Source: Candidatus Gallimonas caecicola (lineage in GTDB: Bacteria > Bacillota > Clostridia > Christensenellales > Borkfalkiaceae). Taken from it: a stretch of DNA of 17,419 bases. Shown here piece by piece: positions 6,147 to 12,982 of this stretch; the stretch's first letter is position 1, and every line of letters starts with the position of its first letter. The position numbers and the translations under genes were made by a program. The stretch spans positions 1-17,419 of the forward strand of contig CAJFNH010000012.1 of the NCBI GenBank assembly GCA_904394195.1, written 5' to 3'. The notes under the pieces were generated by a model. It was not told the origin of the DNA and searched no databases. It saw only the letters and a list, made by a program, of their open reading frames with translations.

Positions 6147-6875
6147 ATGAACGAAGAGCTCAATTATGCCGAAATGCTGGAGATCCCCGTGGAGACGGTG
6201 ACCGTTAACCGCAGGGAGAGGAAAAAGCGTGCGAAGGAAGAGGACCTTGCCGAAAAGGTGGTGGATACGGTGAACGACCGTGTGGAGGCGTCCGATCCCG
6301 CCTACGCGCAGAGCACGCCCATCGAGCGCGACGTGACGCCGCAGGGCGGGCGCGCAAAGCTTTCCCGCCGCATCCTCTGGGGGGAATTCATCGCCGTGTG
6401 CGCGCTGTGCGCGACCATCTTTCTTACAAATATCTTTATGACGGACAGCGCCATCAACACCTTTGTGCGGGGACTGTGGAACGGAGAAGCGGATACCGCG
6501 GATACGCGCACCTATCAGGACTTCACGCTCTCGCCCGTCGTCAACGAATTCACCGACGTCGAGCTCGCCGTCTCCGATACGGGGGTGCTCTCCTTTACTG
6601 CCGCGTGCTCGGTGTATGCGCCCTGCGACGGCGAAGTTGCCGCGGTCAACGGCGATGCGGAAAACGGCTATACGGTGGAGCTGCGGCACTCCGATACCTT
6701 TTCTACCGTCATGAGCGGACTGACGAACGTCTATTTTGCGGCGGGAGACAGTGTGCGCAGCAACGTACCGCTCGCCTATACGGACGGCACGCACCCCGTG
6801 CGCGTTACCTTCTACGAGGGCGGCAGCCTTCTTGACTGTGTGAGCGTGGAGGGGGGAACGCTTGCCTGGAGCTGA
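6147..6875 (+). CDS. spoIVFA: Stage IV sporulation protein FA-like, inactive M23/LytM membrane protein
   Basis: In Bacillus, SpoIVFA tethers and regulates the SpoIVFB protease at the outer forespore membrane. The 242-residue product starts at ATG 6147 with GAGGTG at 6135-6140. Residues 1-75 are charged and predicted cytosolic, one membrane helix spans about 76-98, and residues 155-235 form a degenerate LytM/M23 lipoyl-like fold (VYAPCDGEVAAVNGDAENGY, then AAGDSVRSNVPLAY). His181 remains, but the HxH metal pair is absent, so peptidase activity is unlikely, as in the known protein. The FA call rests on this topology plus direct overlap (14 bp) with a SpoIVFB-type protease; alone it could be any LytM-like membrane protein. 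Confidence 0.8.
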   Translation: MNEELNYAEMLEIPVETVTVNRRERKKRAKEEDLAEKVVDTVNDRVEASDPAYAQSTPIERDVTPQGGRAKLSRRILWGEFIAVCALCATIFLTNIFMTDSAINTFVRGLWNGEADTADTRTYQDFTLSPVVNEFTDVELAVSDTGVLSFTAACSVYAPCDGEVAAVNGDAENGYTVELRHSDTFSTVMSGLTNVYFAAGDSVRSNVPLAYTDGTHPVRVTFYEGGSLLDCVSVEGGTLAWS

Positions 6876-7704
6876 CAAAAAGTTCCGGCTCCGCATCCAC
6901 CCTCTCTTTCTGGCGGCGGGGCTCGTCTCCGCATTTACGGGAGATCTGCTGCTCTTTCTTGCGGCGGCGCTTGCCGCCGCCGAACACGAGTGTGCGCACG
7001 CGTTTGTCGCGCGTCGCTACGGTTTTGCGCTCGACAAGCTGGTGCTCATGCCCTACGGTGCGGTGCTTTCGGGGGATATTGCGGGCATCGGAAAAAAGCA
7101 GGAGCTTGCGGTGCTCGTTGCGGGACCGCTCGCCAATGCCGTCACGGCGCTCGCCTTCGTTGCGCTCTGGTGGCTCTTTCCCGAGACCTATCCCTATACC
7201 GAGGCGGCGGCGAGCGTCTCATTCTCCCTCTTTCTCGTCAACCTGCTGCCCGCCTATCCGCTGGACGGGGGGAGGATCCTGCACCTTCTTCTCTCGCCGC
7301 TGGGCGAGCGCAGGGCGAATGTCGTCTGCCGCGCCGTCACGCTGCTCACCGCGCTGGGCGTGCTCGCCTACTTTATCTGGACGTGTTTTTTTGACGCCGC
7401 CTGGACGGCGCTCGTGTTCAGCGTGCTGCTGGCGGCGGGGGCGTTCGGGGGCGGGCGGTATGCGCGCATGACCTTTTCGCGCGAGAAGAGCTTCGCGCGC
7501 GGGCTGGAGGAGCGGCGCGTGGTCATTGCGGCGGAGCGCACGGTGCAGGACGCCTTCCGCCACCTGCGCGAGGAAAAATACCTCGTGCTCGTGCTCTTTT
7601 CGGGGGGCGAGTTCCTCGGGGAGCTCTCCGAGGAGGAATATCTGGACGCGGTGCGTGCGGGAAGGTGGAGTGCGCAGCTTTCGGAGCTTCTGCCCGCGCT
7701 CTGA
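6862..7704 (+). CDS. spoIVFB: Site-2 (M50) intramembrane metalloprotease, SpoIVFB-like
   Basis: SpoIVFB cleaves pro-sigma-K within the mother cell. The 280-residue product has the zinc motif HECAH (42-46, Glu43 catalytic) in a membrane segment and the third ligand in NLLPAYPLDGGRIL (127-140, Asp135). Hydrophobic segments at about 17-40, 82-105, 115-130 and 155-200 match the six-helix core. Residues 218-280 resemble the C-terminal CBS-like domain that senses ATP. The start is a TTG at 6862 inside the end of spoIVFA, preceded by GAGGGGGGAAC; no ATG or GTG is available before conserved sequence, so initiation is probably coupled to spoIVFA translation. No BofA or sigK gene is in the window. Order spoIVFA-spoIVFB-rng is familiar from Clostridia. 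Confidence 0.92.
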   Translation: MPGADKKFRLRIHPLFLAAGLVSAFTGDLLLFLAAALAAAEHECAHAFVARRYGFALDKLVLMPYGAVLSGDIAGIGKKQELAVLVAGPLANAVTALAFVALWWLFPETYPYTEAAASVSFSLFLVNLLPAYPLDGGRILHLLLSPLGERRANVVCRAVTLLTALGVLAYFIWTCFFDAAWTALVFSVLLAAGAFGGGRYARMTFSREKSFARGLEERRVVIAAERTVQDAFRHLREEKYLVLVLFSGGEFLGELSEEEYLDAVRAGRWSAQLSELLPAL

Positions 7705-7718
7705 AATTTCAAAAAGAC

Positions 7719-7747
7719 TTGAAAAATCCCGTCGGGTGTGATACAAT
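7719..7747 (+). promoter_or_regulatory. Extended -10 sigma-A promoter of the rng transcript
   Basis: TTGAAA (7719-7724) and TACAAT (7742-7747) are 17 bp apart, with TG at 7739-7740 giving an extended -10. The transcription start should fall near 7754, three bases before the ATG of a 14-codon ORF. Confidence 0.75.
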
Positions 7748-7756
7748 AGGAAAAAC

Positions 7757-7801
7757 ATGGTAGATCCCTCACGGAGGGGAAAAGGGTACGTTTCCGGATG
7801 A
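7757..7801 (+). CDS. Putative 14-residue leader peptide translationally coupled to rng
   Basis: The ORF reads MVDPSRRGKGYVSG and its TGA (7799-7801) overlaps the rng ATG (7798-7800) as ATGA. The promoter places the transcript start about 3 bases upstream, so it would be initiated almost leaderless. The rng start itself lacks a well-placed ribosome site: GGAGGGG (7773-7779) is 18 bases away and also falls in a CCCTC/GAGGG hairpin (7766-7778). Termination-reinitiation from the peptide would explain rng translation. There is no homology evidence for the peptide. Confidence 0.5.
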   Translation: MVDPSRRGKGYVSG

Positions 7802-9291
7802 GGAAGGAATGGTTTTTTGACCGCATCTGCGGCGCACAGATCGCCGTCTATGCGGAGGACGGGAAAATTGCCGAGGCGGCGTTCGAGCGCGGCAACAGCG
7901 CGGAACTGACGGGCAATATCTACAAGGGGAAGGTGTGCAACCTTGTTCCCGGCATGCAGGCGGCGTTCATCGCCTGCGGGCTGGAGCGCAACTGCTATCT
8001 TCCGTTGGGCGAGGGCAACGCGCTCTTCACGTCATATGACGGCGAGGGAAACGCCGTGCGCGCGCCCGATCTTCACGAAGGGGACGAGATCCTCGTGCAG
8101 ATCGTAAAACCTCCGCGCGGTACCAAGGGTGCAAAGGTGACTTGCGATCTTTCCTTTGTGGGCAAGACGCTCATCTATCTGCCGCAGACGGATTTTCTGG
8201 GCATTTCGCGCAAGATCACCGATCCCGCCGTGCGCGAGCGCCTGTTGAAAGAGGCGGACAAGCTGCGCGAAAAGGGCGCCGGCTTTATCGTGCGGACGGC
8301 GGCGGAAGAGGCCGACAGGCGGCATCTGAAGATCGAATCGGAATACCTGAAGCGCATCTGGCGTTCCGTGCAGCGTTCGGCGCAGTCGGCTGCCGTGGGC
8401 GACGTCGTTCACCGCGAGTACGATCTGCCCTTCAAGATCATGCGCGACAGTCTGGGCGGCGTCACGCATATCTATGTGAGCGAACGCGCCACCTTTGAGA
8501 AAATGGTACAGCTCGCGCGCATGCGCCCCGATCTTTCGGAGCGCAGCGTAACGCTGTGTCAGGGCGGCAGGAGCATGTTTCGTGAGTACGGCATCGCCGA
8601 TCAGCTCCATACGCTCGCGTCGCGCACCGTGGCGCTCGAAAACGGGGGATATCTGGTCATCGACAAGACGGAGGCGATGACGGTCATCGACGTCAATACG
8701 GGCAAATTCACGGGGGACAGCGACCTGGAGAGCACGGTGTTCGGCACCAACCTTGCCGCCGCGCGCGAGATCGCCCGCCAGGTGCGCCTGCGCAACATCG
8801 GGGGGCTGGTGGCGGTGGACTTTATCGATATGACGGAGGAGGAGCACCGCCGTCTGGTGGACGAAGAGCTCACGGCGGTGCTCGGGCACGACCGCGCCAA
8901 GAGCCGCGTCTCGCCGATGGGGGATATGTGCGTTACGCTCTTCACGCGCAAGCGCACCAACAACGATGCGGCCGATTTCTTCCTGCAGCCCTGCCGCCAT
9001 TGTACGGGGCAGGGAACGGTGTTTTCCGATATCTACCTTGCCGTCAGCCTTCGCGGCGAGATCGCCGACTGTTTTGCAGATGACTATGCGGCGGCCATCG
9101 TGGATTGCAGCCGCGCATTGATGCGCGATCTGCTGTTCAAGCGCTATCTTTCGGAGGAGGCACGCGGCGCCTGGCGCGAGAAGCGGGTGTATTTCATTCC
9201 GCATGAGGACTGGGAGTACGGAAGGTACGCCGTGCGCGGCGACAATGCCAAAGTGCTCTCCCTTCCCGATACGGCGCAGATCCTGTATTGA
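7798..9291 (+). CDS. rng: Ribonuclease G/E family endoribonuclease
   Basis: RNase G/E is a cytosolic single-strand endoribonuclease for rRNA 5'-end maturation and mRNA decay. The 497-residue length fits RNase G without the degradosome tail of RNase E. An S1 RNA-binding domain occupies about 36-120 (GNIYKGKVCNLVPGMQAAFI). The 5'-sensor region follows. The catalytic metal site is Asp298 in VIDVNTGKF and Asp341 in VAVDFIDM. The zinc-link cysteines are Cys399 and Cys402 in QPCRHCTGQG, which tetramerise the enzyme. The ATG overlaps the stop of the upstream 14-codon ORF and no other start codon is available in frame nearby. In many relatives rplU and rpmA follow rng; here an EF-G-like gene does. 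RNase E/G autoregulates its mRNA in E. coli, so the short structured leader deserves attention. Confidence 0.95.
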   Translation: MRKEWFFDRICGAQIAVYAEDGKIAEAAFERGNSAELTGNIYKGKVCNLVPGMQAAFIACGLERNCYLPLGEGNALFTSYDGEGNAVRAPDLHEGDEILVQIVKPPRGTKGAKVTCDLSFVGKTLIYLPQTDFLGISRKITDPAVRERLLKEADKLREKGAGFIVRTAAEEADRRHLKIESEYLKRIWRSVQRSAQSAAVGDVVHREYDLPFKIMRDSLGGVTHIYVSERATFEKMVQLARMRPDLSERSVTLCQGGRSMFREYGIADQLHTLASRTVALENGGYLVIDKTEAMTVIDVNTGKFTGDSDLESTVFGTNLAAAREIARQVRLRNIGGLVAVDFIDMTEEEHRRLVDEELTAVLGHDRAKSRVSPMGDMCVTLFTRKRTNNDAADFFLQPCRHCTGQGTVFSDIYLAVSLRGEIADCFADDYAAAIVDCSRALMRDLLFKRYLSEEARGAWREKRVYFIPHEDWEYGRYAVRGDNAKVLSLPDTAQILY

Positions 9292-9315
9292 TGGGTACGA
9301 AAGAAAACGATCGCA

Positions 9316-9351
9316 TGCGGCGGACAAAGTATGTCTGCCGCACGTTTTTTT
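9316..9351 (+). terminator. Strong intrinsic terminator after rng
   Basis: An 11-bp stem with one G-T pair (9316-9326 with 9332-9342), a 5-nt loop, and seven T residues at 9345-9351. Confidence 0.9.
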
Positions 9352-9383
9352 GCCGTAAAAGGCAATTATTTTTGCCGGGGGTA

Positions 9384-9411
9384 TTGATTTTTTCCCGATT
9401 TCCTGTATAAT
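9384..9411 (+). promoter_or_regulatory. Sigma-A promoter of the EF-G-like gene
   Basis: TTGATT (9384-9389) and TATAAT (9406-9411) have a 16-bp spacer. The transcript should begin near 9418, giving a leader of about 60 bases that ends in AAGGGG (9464-9469), a conventional arrangement unlike the leaderless genes upstream. Confidence 0.75.
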
Positions 9412-9476
9412 AGATACAGCGGCTGTCACAAACGCACAATTCCCGGCGGCTGCAATTTCTGATAAGGGGACAAAAT

Positions 9477-11528
9477 ATGAGCATTTCGGCAAAAGATATC
9501 CGCAACGTGGCCATCATCGGGCACAGCGGCGAAGGCAAAACCACACTCTTTGAAGCGATGCTGTTCAACAGCGGCGTCATCGAGCGAATGGGCAAGGTGG
9601 AGAACGGCACGACCGTCTCCGACTTTGACGAACAGGAGATCGCGCGCAAGATGAGCGTCTCGCTCTCCGTTGCCTCCATCACCTGGAAGGACGTCAAGGT
9701 CAACCTGATCGACGTGCCCGGTTTTTATGATTTCGAAGGGGAGGTATCCGAGGCGTTGCGTGCATGCGGCGCGGCGGTCGTTGTGACGGGTGCGAACGGC
9801 ACGGTGACGGTGGGCGCCGAGAAGGCGCTTGAGCTGTGCCTGCGCGCCAAAAAACCCGTCATCATCTTCATCAACGGCATGGATAAGGAGAATGCCGACT
9901 ATCCCGCGACAATTGCGGCGTTCCGCGAAAAATACAAGACGCTGCTCGCGCCCATCCAGATTCCCATCATGGACGGCAAGAAGATGACGGGCAACGCCAA
10001 CGCGCTCACCGGGAAGGCGTATCACTTCACGAACACGGGACCCGAGGAGATCGCGGTGCCCGAGGAATATCGCCGCGACTACGAGGAGATGCAGCTCGCC
10101 CTCACCGAGACGGCGGCGGAAAACGACGACGTCCTGCTGGAGAAGTACTTCGAACAGGGCTTCCTGTCCCGCGAGGACATGATTCACGGCATTCGCAAGG
10201 GCATCTTCAACATCAACGTCATCCCCGTCATGGCGGGCAGTGCGCTGCAGAACAAGGGCGTCATCAATCTGATGAACGAGATCGTCAAGTACCTGCCCGA
10301 GGCGGCGGAACGCGCCGAGCAGCCTGCGACCGACCTTGTCAAAAATACGGTGGTCGGCGTTCCCTGCGATCCCGACGGGCCCTTCGCGGCGCAGGTGTTC
10401 AAGACCGCCGTCGACCCCTTCGTGGGCAAGATGAACTATCTGCGCGTCGTGCGCGGCGTGCTCAAACCGGGCATGAGCGTGCTCAATCCCAACACGGGGA
10501 CGACGGAGCGCATCAGCGCCGTCTACCTCATCCGCGGCAAAAAGCTCGAGCCGCTTCCCGAGCTGGGCGCGGGCGATATCGGCGCAGTCAGCAAACTTGC
10601 CAATACGGGGACGGGCGACACCCTGTGCGATGAGAGCGCGCCTGTCATGTTCGATCCCATTCCCTTCCACAAGCCCGTGCTCTTCATGGCGGTGTATGCG
10701 AGCGTGCGCGGCACGGAGGATAAGGTGTTCGGCGGCCTCAACCGCCTTGCCGAGGAGGACAGGAGTTTCACCATCAGCAAAAATCCCGACACGGGCGAAA
10801 CGCTCGTAGGCGGGCAGGGCGAAGTGCACCTTGACGTCATCCAGAAGAAGCTCAAGGCAAAGTTCGGCGCCGACGCCGAGTTCCGCACGCCTGCCGTCGC
10901 CTATCGCGAGACCATCCGCGGCAAGTCGGACGTCGAGGGCAAACACAAGAAGCAGACGGGCGGACACGGGCAGTACGGCCACTGCAAGATCCGCTTCGAG
11001 CCCTGTGAAAAAGATTTCGAATTTGTGGAAGAGGTCGTGGGCGGCACCGTTCCCAAACAGTATATCCCCGCTGTTGAGAAGGGGCTGATGGAGTGTCTGC
11101 CGCACGGCGTGCTCGCGGGCTATCCCGTCATCCATGTGCGCGCCACGCTCTATGACGGAAGTTTCCATCCCGTCGACTCCTCGGAAGCCGCGTTTAAGGC
11201 GGCGGCGGAGATCGCCTTCAAAGAGGGCATCCGTCAGGCGTCCCCCGTGCTGCTTGAGCCGCTCTCGCACCTCAAGATCGCCGTGCCCGAACAGTACGTC
11301 GGCGATATCATGGGCGATCTGAACAAGCGCCGCGGCCGCATCATCGGCATGGACACGCAGGACAATATGCAGGTCATCACGGCGGAAGCGCCGCAGGCGG
11401 AACTTCTGACCTATGCGACCAGCCTGCGCTCCATGACGCAGGGCAGGGGCAAATTCACCGAAAGTTTCGCCCGCTATGAACAGGCGCCCGATAACGTGCT
11501 CCAGAATATTCTGAACGCTGCCAAATAA
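9477..11528 (+). CDS. Elongation factor G-like GTPase paralogue (FusA2 type)
   Basis: A full-length 683-residue EF-G homologue. P-loop GHSGEGKTT (15-23), switch I region GTTVSDFDEQEIARKMSVSLS, switch II DVPGFYDF (79-86), domain IV HGQYGHCKIRFEP and YDGSFHPVDSSE, domain V GDIMGDLNKRRGRIIGMD. Two departures from canonical EF-G: the catalytic His of DxPGHxDF is Phe82-Tyr83 here, and the G4 base-specificity motif NKxD reads NGMD (133-136). This marks it as the divergent paralogue found beside normal EF-G, whose function is unsettled (ribosome rescue, recycling or regulation). Start at ATG 9477 is set by AAGGGG seven bases upstream. It is a single-gene unit with its own promoter and bidirectional terminator. 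Confidence 0.9.
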   Translation: MSISAKDIRNVAIIGHSGEGKTTLFEAMLFNSGVIERMGKVENGTTVSDFDEQEIARKMSVSLSVASITWKDVKVNLIDVPGFYDFEGEVSEALRACGAAVVVTGANGTVTVGAEKALELCLRAKKPVIIFINGMDKENADYPATIAAFREKYKTLLAPIQIPIMDGKKMTGNANALTGKAYHFTNTGPEEIAVPEEYRRDYEEMQLALTETAAENDDVLLEKYFEQGFLSREDMIHGIRKGIFNINVIPVMAGSALQNKGVINLMNEIVKYLPEAAERAEQPATDLVKNTVVGVPCDPDGPFAAQVFKTAVDPFVGKMNYLRVVRGVLKPGMSVLNPNTGTTERISAVYLIRGKKLEPLPELGAGDIGAVSKLANTGTGDTLCDESAPVMFDPIPFHKPVLFMAVYASVRGTEDKVFGGLNRLAEEDRSFTISKNPDTGETLVGGQGEVHLDVIQKKLKAKFGADAEFRTPAVAYRETIRGKSDVEGKHKKQTGGHGQYGHCKIRFEPCEKDFEFVEEVVGGTVPKQYIPAVEKGLMECLPHGVLAGYPVIHVRATLYDGSFHPVDSSEAAFKAAAEIAFKEGIRQASPVLLEPLSHLKIAVPEQYVGDIMGDLNKRRGRIIGMDTQDNMQVITAEAPQAELLTYATSLRSMTQGRGKFTESFARYEQAPDNVLQNILNAAK

Positions 11529-11552
11529 TCGGAACACAGAATGAAACGCAAC

Positions 11553-11587
11553 GCCCCCGCGCAAGGAATTTGCGCGGGGGCATTTTT
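11553..11587. terminator. Bidirectional terminator between the EF-G-like gene and the XRE regulator
   Basis: A perfect 12-bp stem (GCCCCCGCGCAA at 11553-11564 with 11570-11581) has a 5-nt loop and TTTTT on the plus strand (11583-11587). It lies between two convergent stop codons. Confidence 0.9.
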
Positions 11588-11594
11588 GCTCTGC

Positions 11595-12347
11595 TCACAT
11601 TTTATGCAGGCGGGAAAGATATCCGCCGATGCCGCCCGCAAAGAGGAGCGCTGCTCCGGCTGCCAGTACGCCGCCTGCCGCCATGCCCGCGATGAAGGCA
11701 GAGTTATGGTAGTATTCGGGCATGGCATAGAGGGGGAAGAACACAAAACAGCAGATGCCGAGCATGAGGAGGGGCAGTCCCGCGACGATCATCGGGCGCA
11801 GGTGCAGCAGAGCGCGTCGTTTTTCTGCCGTGGCTGCGGCATGCAGCGCCTGCGTCAGAACGATCCCCGCCACGCAGCTTCCCGCAACGGCAAGCGCCAT
11901 CAGAAAGAGGCATATGCAGCCGCGCACGACGACCTCCCGCTGCGCGATCCTGTCCGTCAGGCATGCCGCAAGCAGATAGACGAGCGCAAACAGCACGATG
12001 CAGACCGCCGCGATCAGAATGACGGTGCGCGTTCTGCGCCAGGTTTCGGGGGCTGCTTCGGACATGGTATCTGCCGAAGCCGTCCCGGGCGCGCCCTGCG
12101 CGGGCATGGCCGCCGGCTGCGGCACGGCGTTTGCGGCGGGGGCGCTGCGCCTGCCGCGCAGCAGTTCGTCCACGCTCACGCCGAACACATCGGCAAGCGG
12201 CACAAGCTGCGCCGTTTCGGGGAATGCTTCCCCCGTTTCCCACTTGGATATTGCCTTATTGGTCAATCCCAGCCGATCCGCAAGTTCCTGCTGCGTCATG
12301 CCTTTTTCTTTGCGCAGGGAATATAAAAAGTTTCCGAATTCGTTCAA
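11595..12347 (-). CDS. XRE-family regulator with a four-helix membrane domain
   Basis: Residues 6-64 are an XRE/Cro helix-turn-helix (LRKEKGMTQQELADRLGLTN, then KAISKWETGEAFP). After an Ala/Pro/Gln-rich linker (67-103) come four predicted membrane segments at about 107-129, 142-165, 186-208 and 217-240. This predicts a DNA-binding domain tethered to the membrane, a common but poorly characterised Firmicute layout that may sense envelope or membrane-soluble signals. The start is a TTG at 12347-12345: on the minus strand GGAGGTGG (12357-12350) precedes it at ideal spacing and NEFGNFLYSLR follows. A consensus promoter and a pair of direct repeats lie upstream, so autoregulation is plausible. It is divergent from tRNA-Leu and convergent with the EF-G-like gene. 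Confidence 0.88.
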   Translation of the reverse strand: MNEFGNFLYSLRKEKGMTQQELADRLGLTNKAISKWETGEAFPETAQLVPLADVFGVSVDELLRGRRSAPAANAVPQPAAMPAQGAPGTASADTMSEAAPETWRRTRTVILIAAVCIVLFALVYLLAACLTDRIAQREVVVRGCICLFLMALAVAGSCVAGIVLTQALHAAATAEKRRALLHLRPMIVAGLPLLMLGICCFVFFPLYAMPEYYHNSAFIAGMAAGGVLAAGAALLFAGGIGGYLSRLHKM

Positions 12348-12370
12348 GGTCCACCTCCGATCTTGCGTTC

Positions 12371-12400
12371 ATTATAGAGCGAGGGGAGCGTTTCTGTCAA
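12371..12400 (-). promoter_or_regulatory. Sigma-A promoter of the XRE regulator
   Basis: On the minus strand TTGACA (12400-12395) and TATAAT (12376-12371) are both perfect hexamers with an 18-bp spacer. The ribosome site and TTG start follow within 30 bases. Confidence 0.85.
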
Positions 12401-12405
12401 ATACC

Positions 12406-12436
12406 TGCGGTAGAACATAGTCGAATTGCGGTAGAA
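12406..12436. promoter_or_regulatory. Direct repeat upstream of the regulator promoter, candidate operator
   Basis: TGCGGTAGAA occurs at 12406-12415 and 12427-12436, exactly 21 bp apart (two helical turns). The nearer copy is 5 bases from the regulator -35 box. Regulatory function is inferred from position only. Confidence 0.4.
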
Positions 12437-12482
12437 TCATGCGCATATCCCGGATTTCCCGCGTTACGAAGGTGCCAGCCGC

Positions 12483-12511
12483 TTGACTTTTGCACGCGCG
12501 GCTGATATAAT
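12483..12511 (+). promoter_or_regulatory. Sigma-A promoter of tRNA-Leu
   Basis: TTGACT (12483-12488) and TATAAT (12506-12511) have a 17-bp spacer; the mature tRNA 5' end is 9 bases after the -10. Confidence 0.85.
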
Positions 12512-12519
12512 TTTTCTAT

Positions 12520-12606
12520 GCGAGTATGGCGAAACCGGCAGACGCAAGGGACTTAAAATCCCTCGGGAGCGATCCCGTATCGGTTCAAATCCGATTACTC
12601 GCACCA
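12520..12606 (+). tRNA. tRNA-Leu(UAA), CCA encoded
   Basis: The acceptor stem GCGAGTA (12520-12526) pairs with TACTCGC (12596-12602), followed by discriminator A and encoded CCA (12604-12606). The anticodon stem AGGGA/TCCCT (12547-12551 with 12559-12563) encloses CTTAAAA, giving anticodon TAA at 12554-12556. A long variable arm (about 12564-12580) marks a class II leucine tRNA, and GGTTCAAATCC is the T arm. The 3' end is duplicated at 12754-12767. Confidence 0.95.
12593..12606 (+). repeat. tRNA-Leu 3' end, left member of a 14-bp direct repeat (attL-like)
   Basis: GATTACTCGCACCA is the end of the T arm, the acceptor strand and CCA. It is identical to 12754-12767. Site-specific integrases commonly use exactly this part of tRNA genes. 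Confidence 0.55.
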
Positions 12607-12610
12607 AAAA

Positions 12611-12636
12611 CGGCACCCCGAAAGGGTGCCGTTTTT
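12611..12636 (+). terminator. Terminator directly after tRNA-Leu
   Basis: CGGCACCC (12611-12618) and GGGTGCCG (12624-12631) form a stem with loop CGAAA, followed by TTTTT. A run of A before the stem makes it symmetric. Confidence 0.9.
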
Positions 12637-12650
12637 CGTGCGGGATAAGA

Positions 12651-12674
12651 GGATTTGAAAATTCCTTCAAATCC
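12651..12674. repeat. Inverted repeat in the tRNA-flanking remnant
   Basis: GGATTTGAA (12651-12659) and TTCAAATCC (12666-12674) form a perfect 9-bp stem with a 6-nt spacer. It lies within the 147 bp between the two tRNA-end repeats, which contain no supportable gene. It might be an integrase or excisionase arm site, but this is speculative. Confidence 0.5.
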
Positions 12675-12753
12675 GCGCGAGGAGGCGGCGAAGCTTGAAG
12701 CCCGAAAGAGCAGAAACTCTATCCGCCGACGACGCTCCCGAGTGCCGTGAAGG

Positions 12754-12767
12754 GATTACTCGCACCA
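12754..12767 (+). repeat. Duplicated tRNA-Leu 3' end (attR-like scar)
   Basis: The exact 14-bp copy of the tRNA 3' end, CCA included, has no tRNA body in front of it. A second terminator (12769-12806) follows it, just as the first terminator follows the real tRNA. This is the pattern left by integration at, and partial loss from, a tRNA site. Chance similarity or decay of a tandem tRNA copy are alternatives. Confidence 0.55.
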
Positions 12768-12768
12768 C

Positions 12769-12806
12769 AAAAATGAGAGAGGACTTTATTCGCCTCTCTC
12801 ATTTTT
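12769..12806 (+). terminator. Second terminator, after the duplicated tRNA end
   Basis: A perfect 14-bp stem (AAAAATGAGAGAGG at 12769-12782 with 12793-12806) has a 10-nt loop; its 3' arm ends in TTTTT. It is symmetric and could act in both directions. Confidence 0.85.
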
Positions 12807-12866
12807 CGTTTTATATATGGGGGGCCGGGCAGCCGGCGCAAAGGCAGCGCATACAAAAGATTTTTC

Positions 12867-12895
12867 TTGTCAAATGATCTGCAAGATGATATAAT
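12867..12895 (+). promoter_or_regulatory. Sigma-A promoter of the four-cysteine HTH gene
   Basis: TTGTCA (12867-12872) and TATAAT (12890-12895) have a 17-bp spacer. The leader to the start codon is about 80 bases and no clear structure was found in it. Confidence 0.75.
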
Positions 12896-12982
12896 AGTTA
12901 ATAATGATATGCTGTCAGCGAAAATTCGTTCCGGATATCGGCTGCAGCATAATTCAGAAAAATGTTTGGTTTTGGAAAGGCA

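Noticed and set aside
8032..9492. 486-codon open frame on the minus strand opposite rng
   Set aside because: It is a shadow of rng; the product has no motif and runs over the rng terminator hairpin and the EF-G promoter.
9426..11564. 712-codon open frame on the minus strand opposite the EF-G-like gene
   Set aside because: It is exactly antisense to a clear EF-G homologue, gives a His/Arg/Ala-rich sequence without any domain, and results from GC-rich third positions.
12607..12767. A second tRNA gene between the two copies of the tRNA-Leu end
   Set aside because: Only the last 14 bases match; no D arm, anticodon stem or acceptor 5' strand can be folded in front of the second copy.
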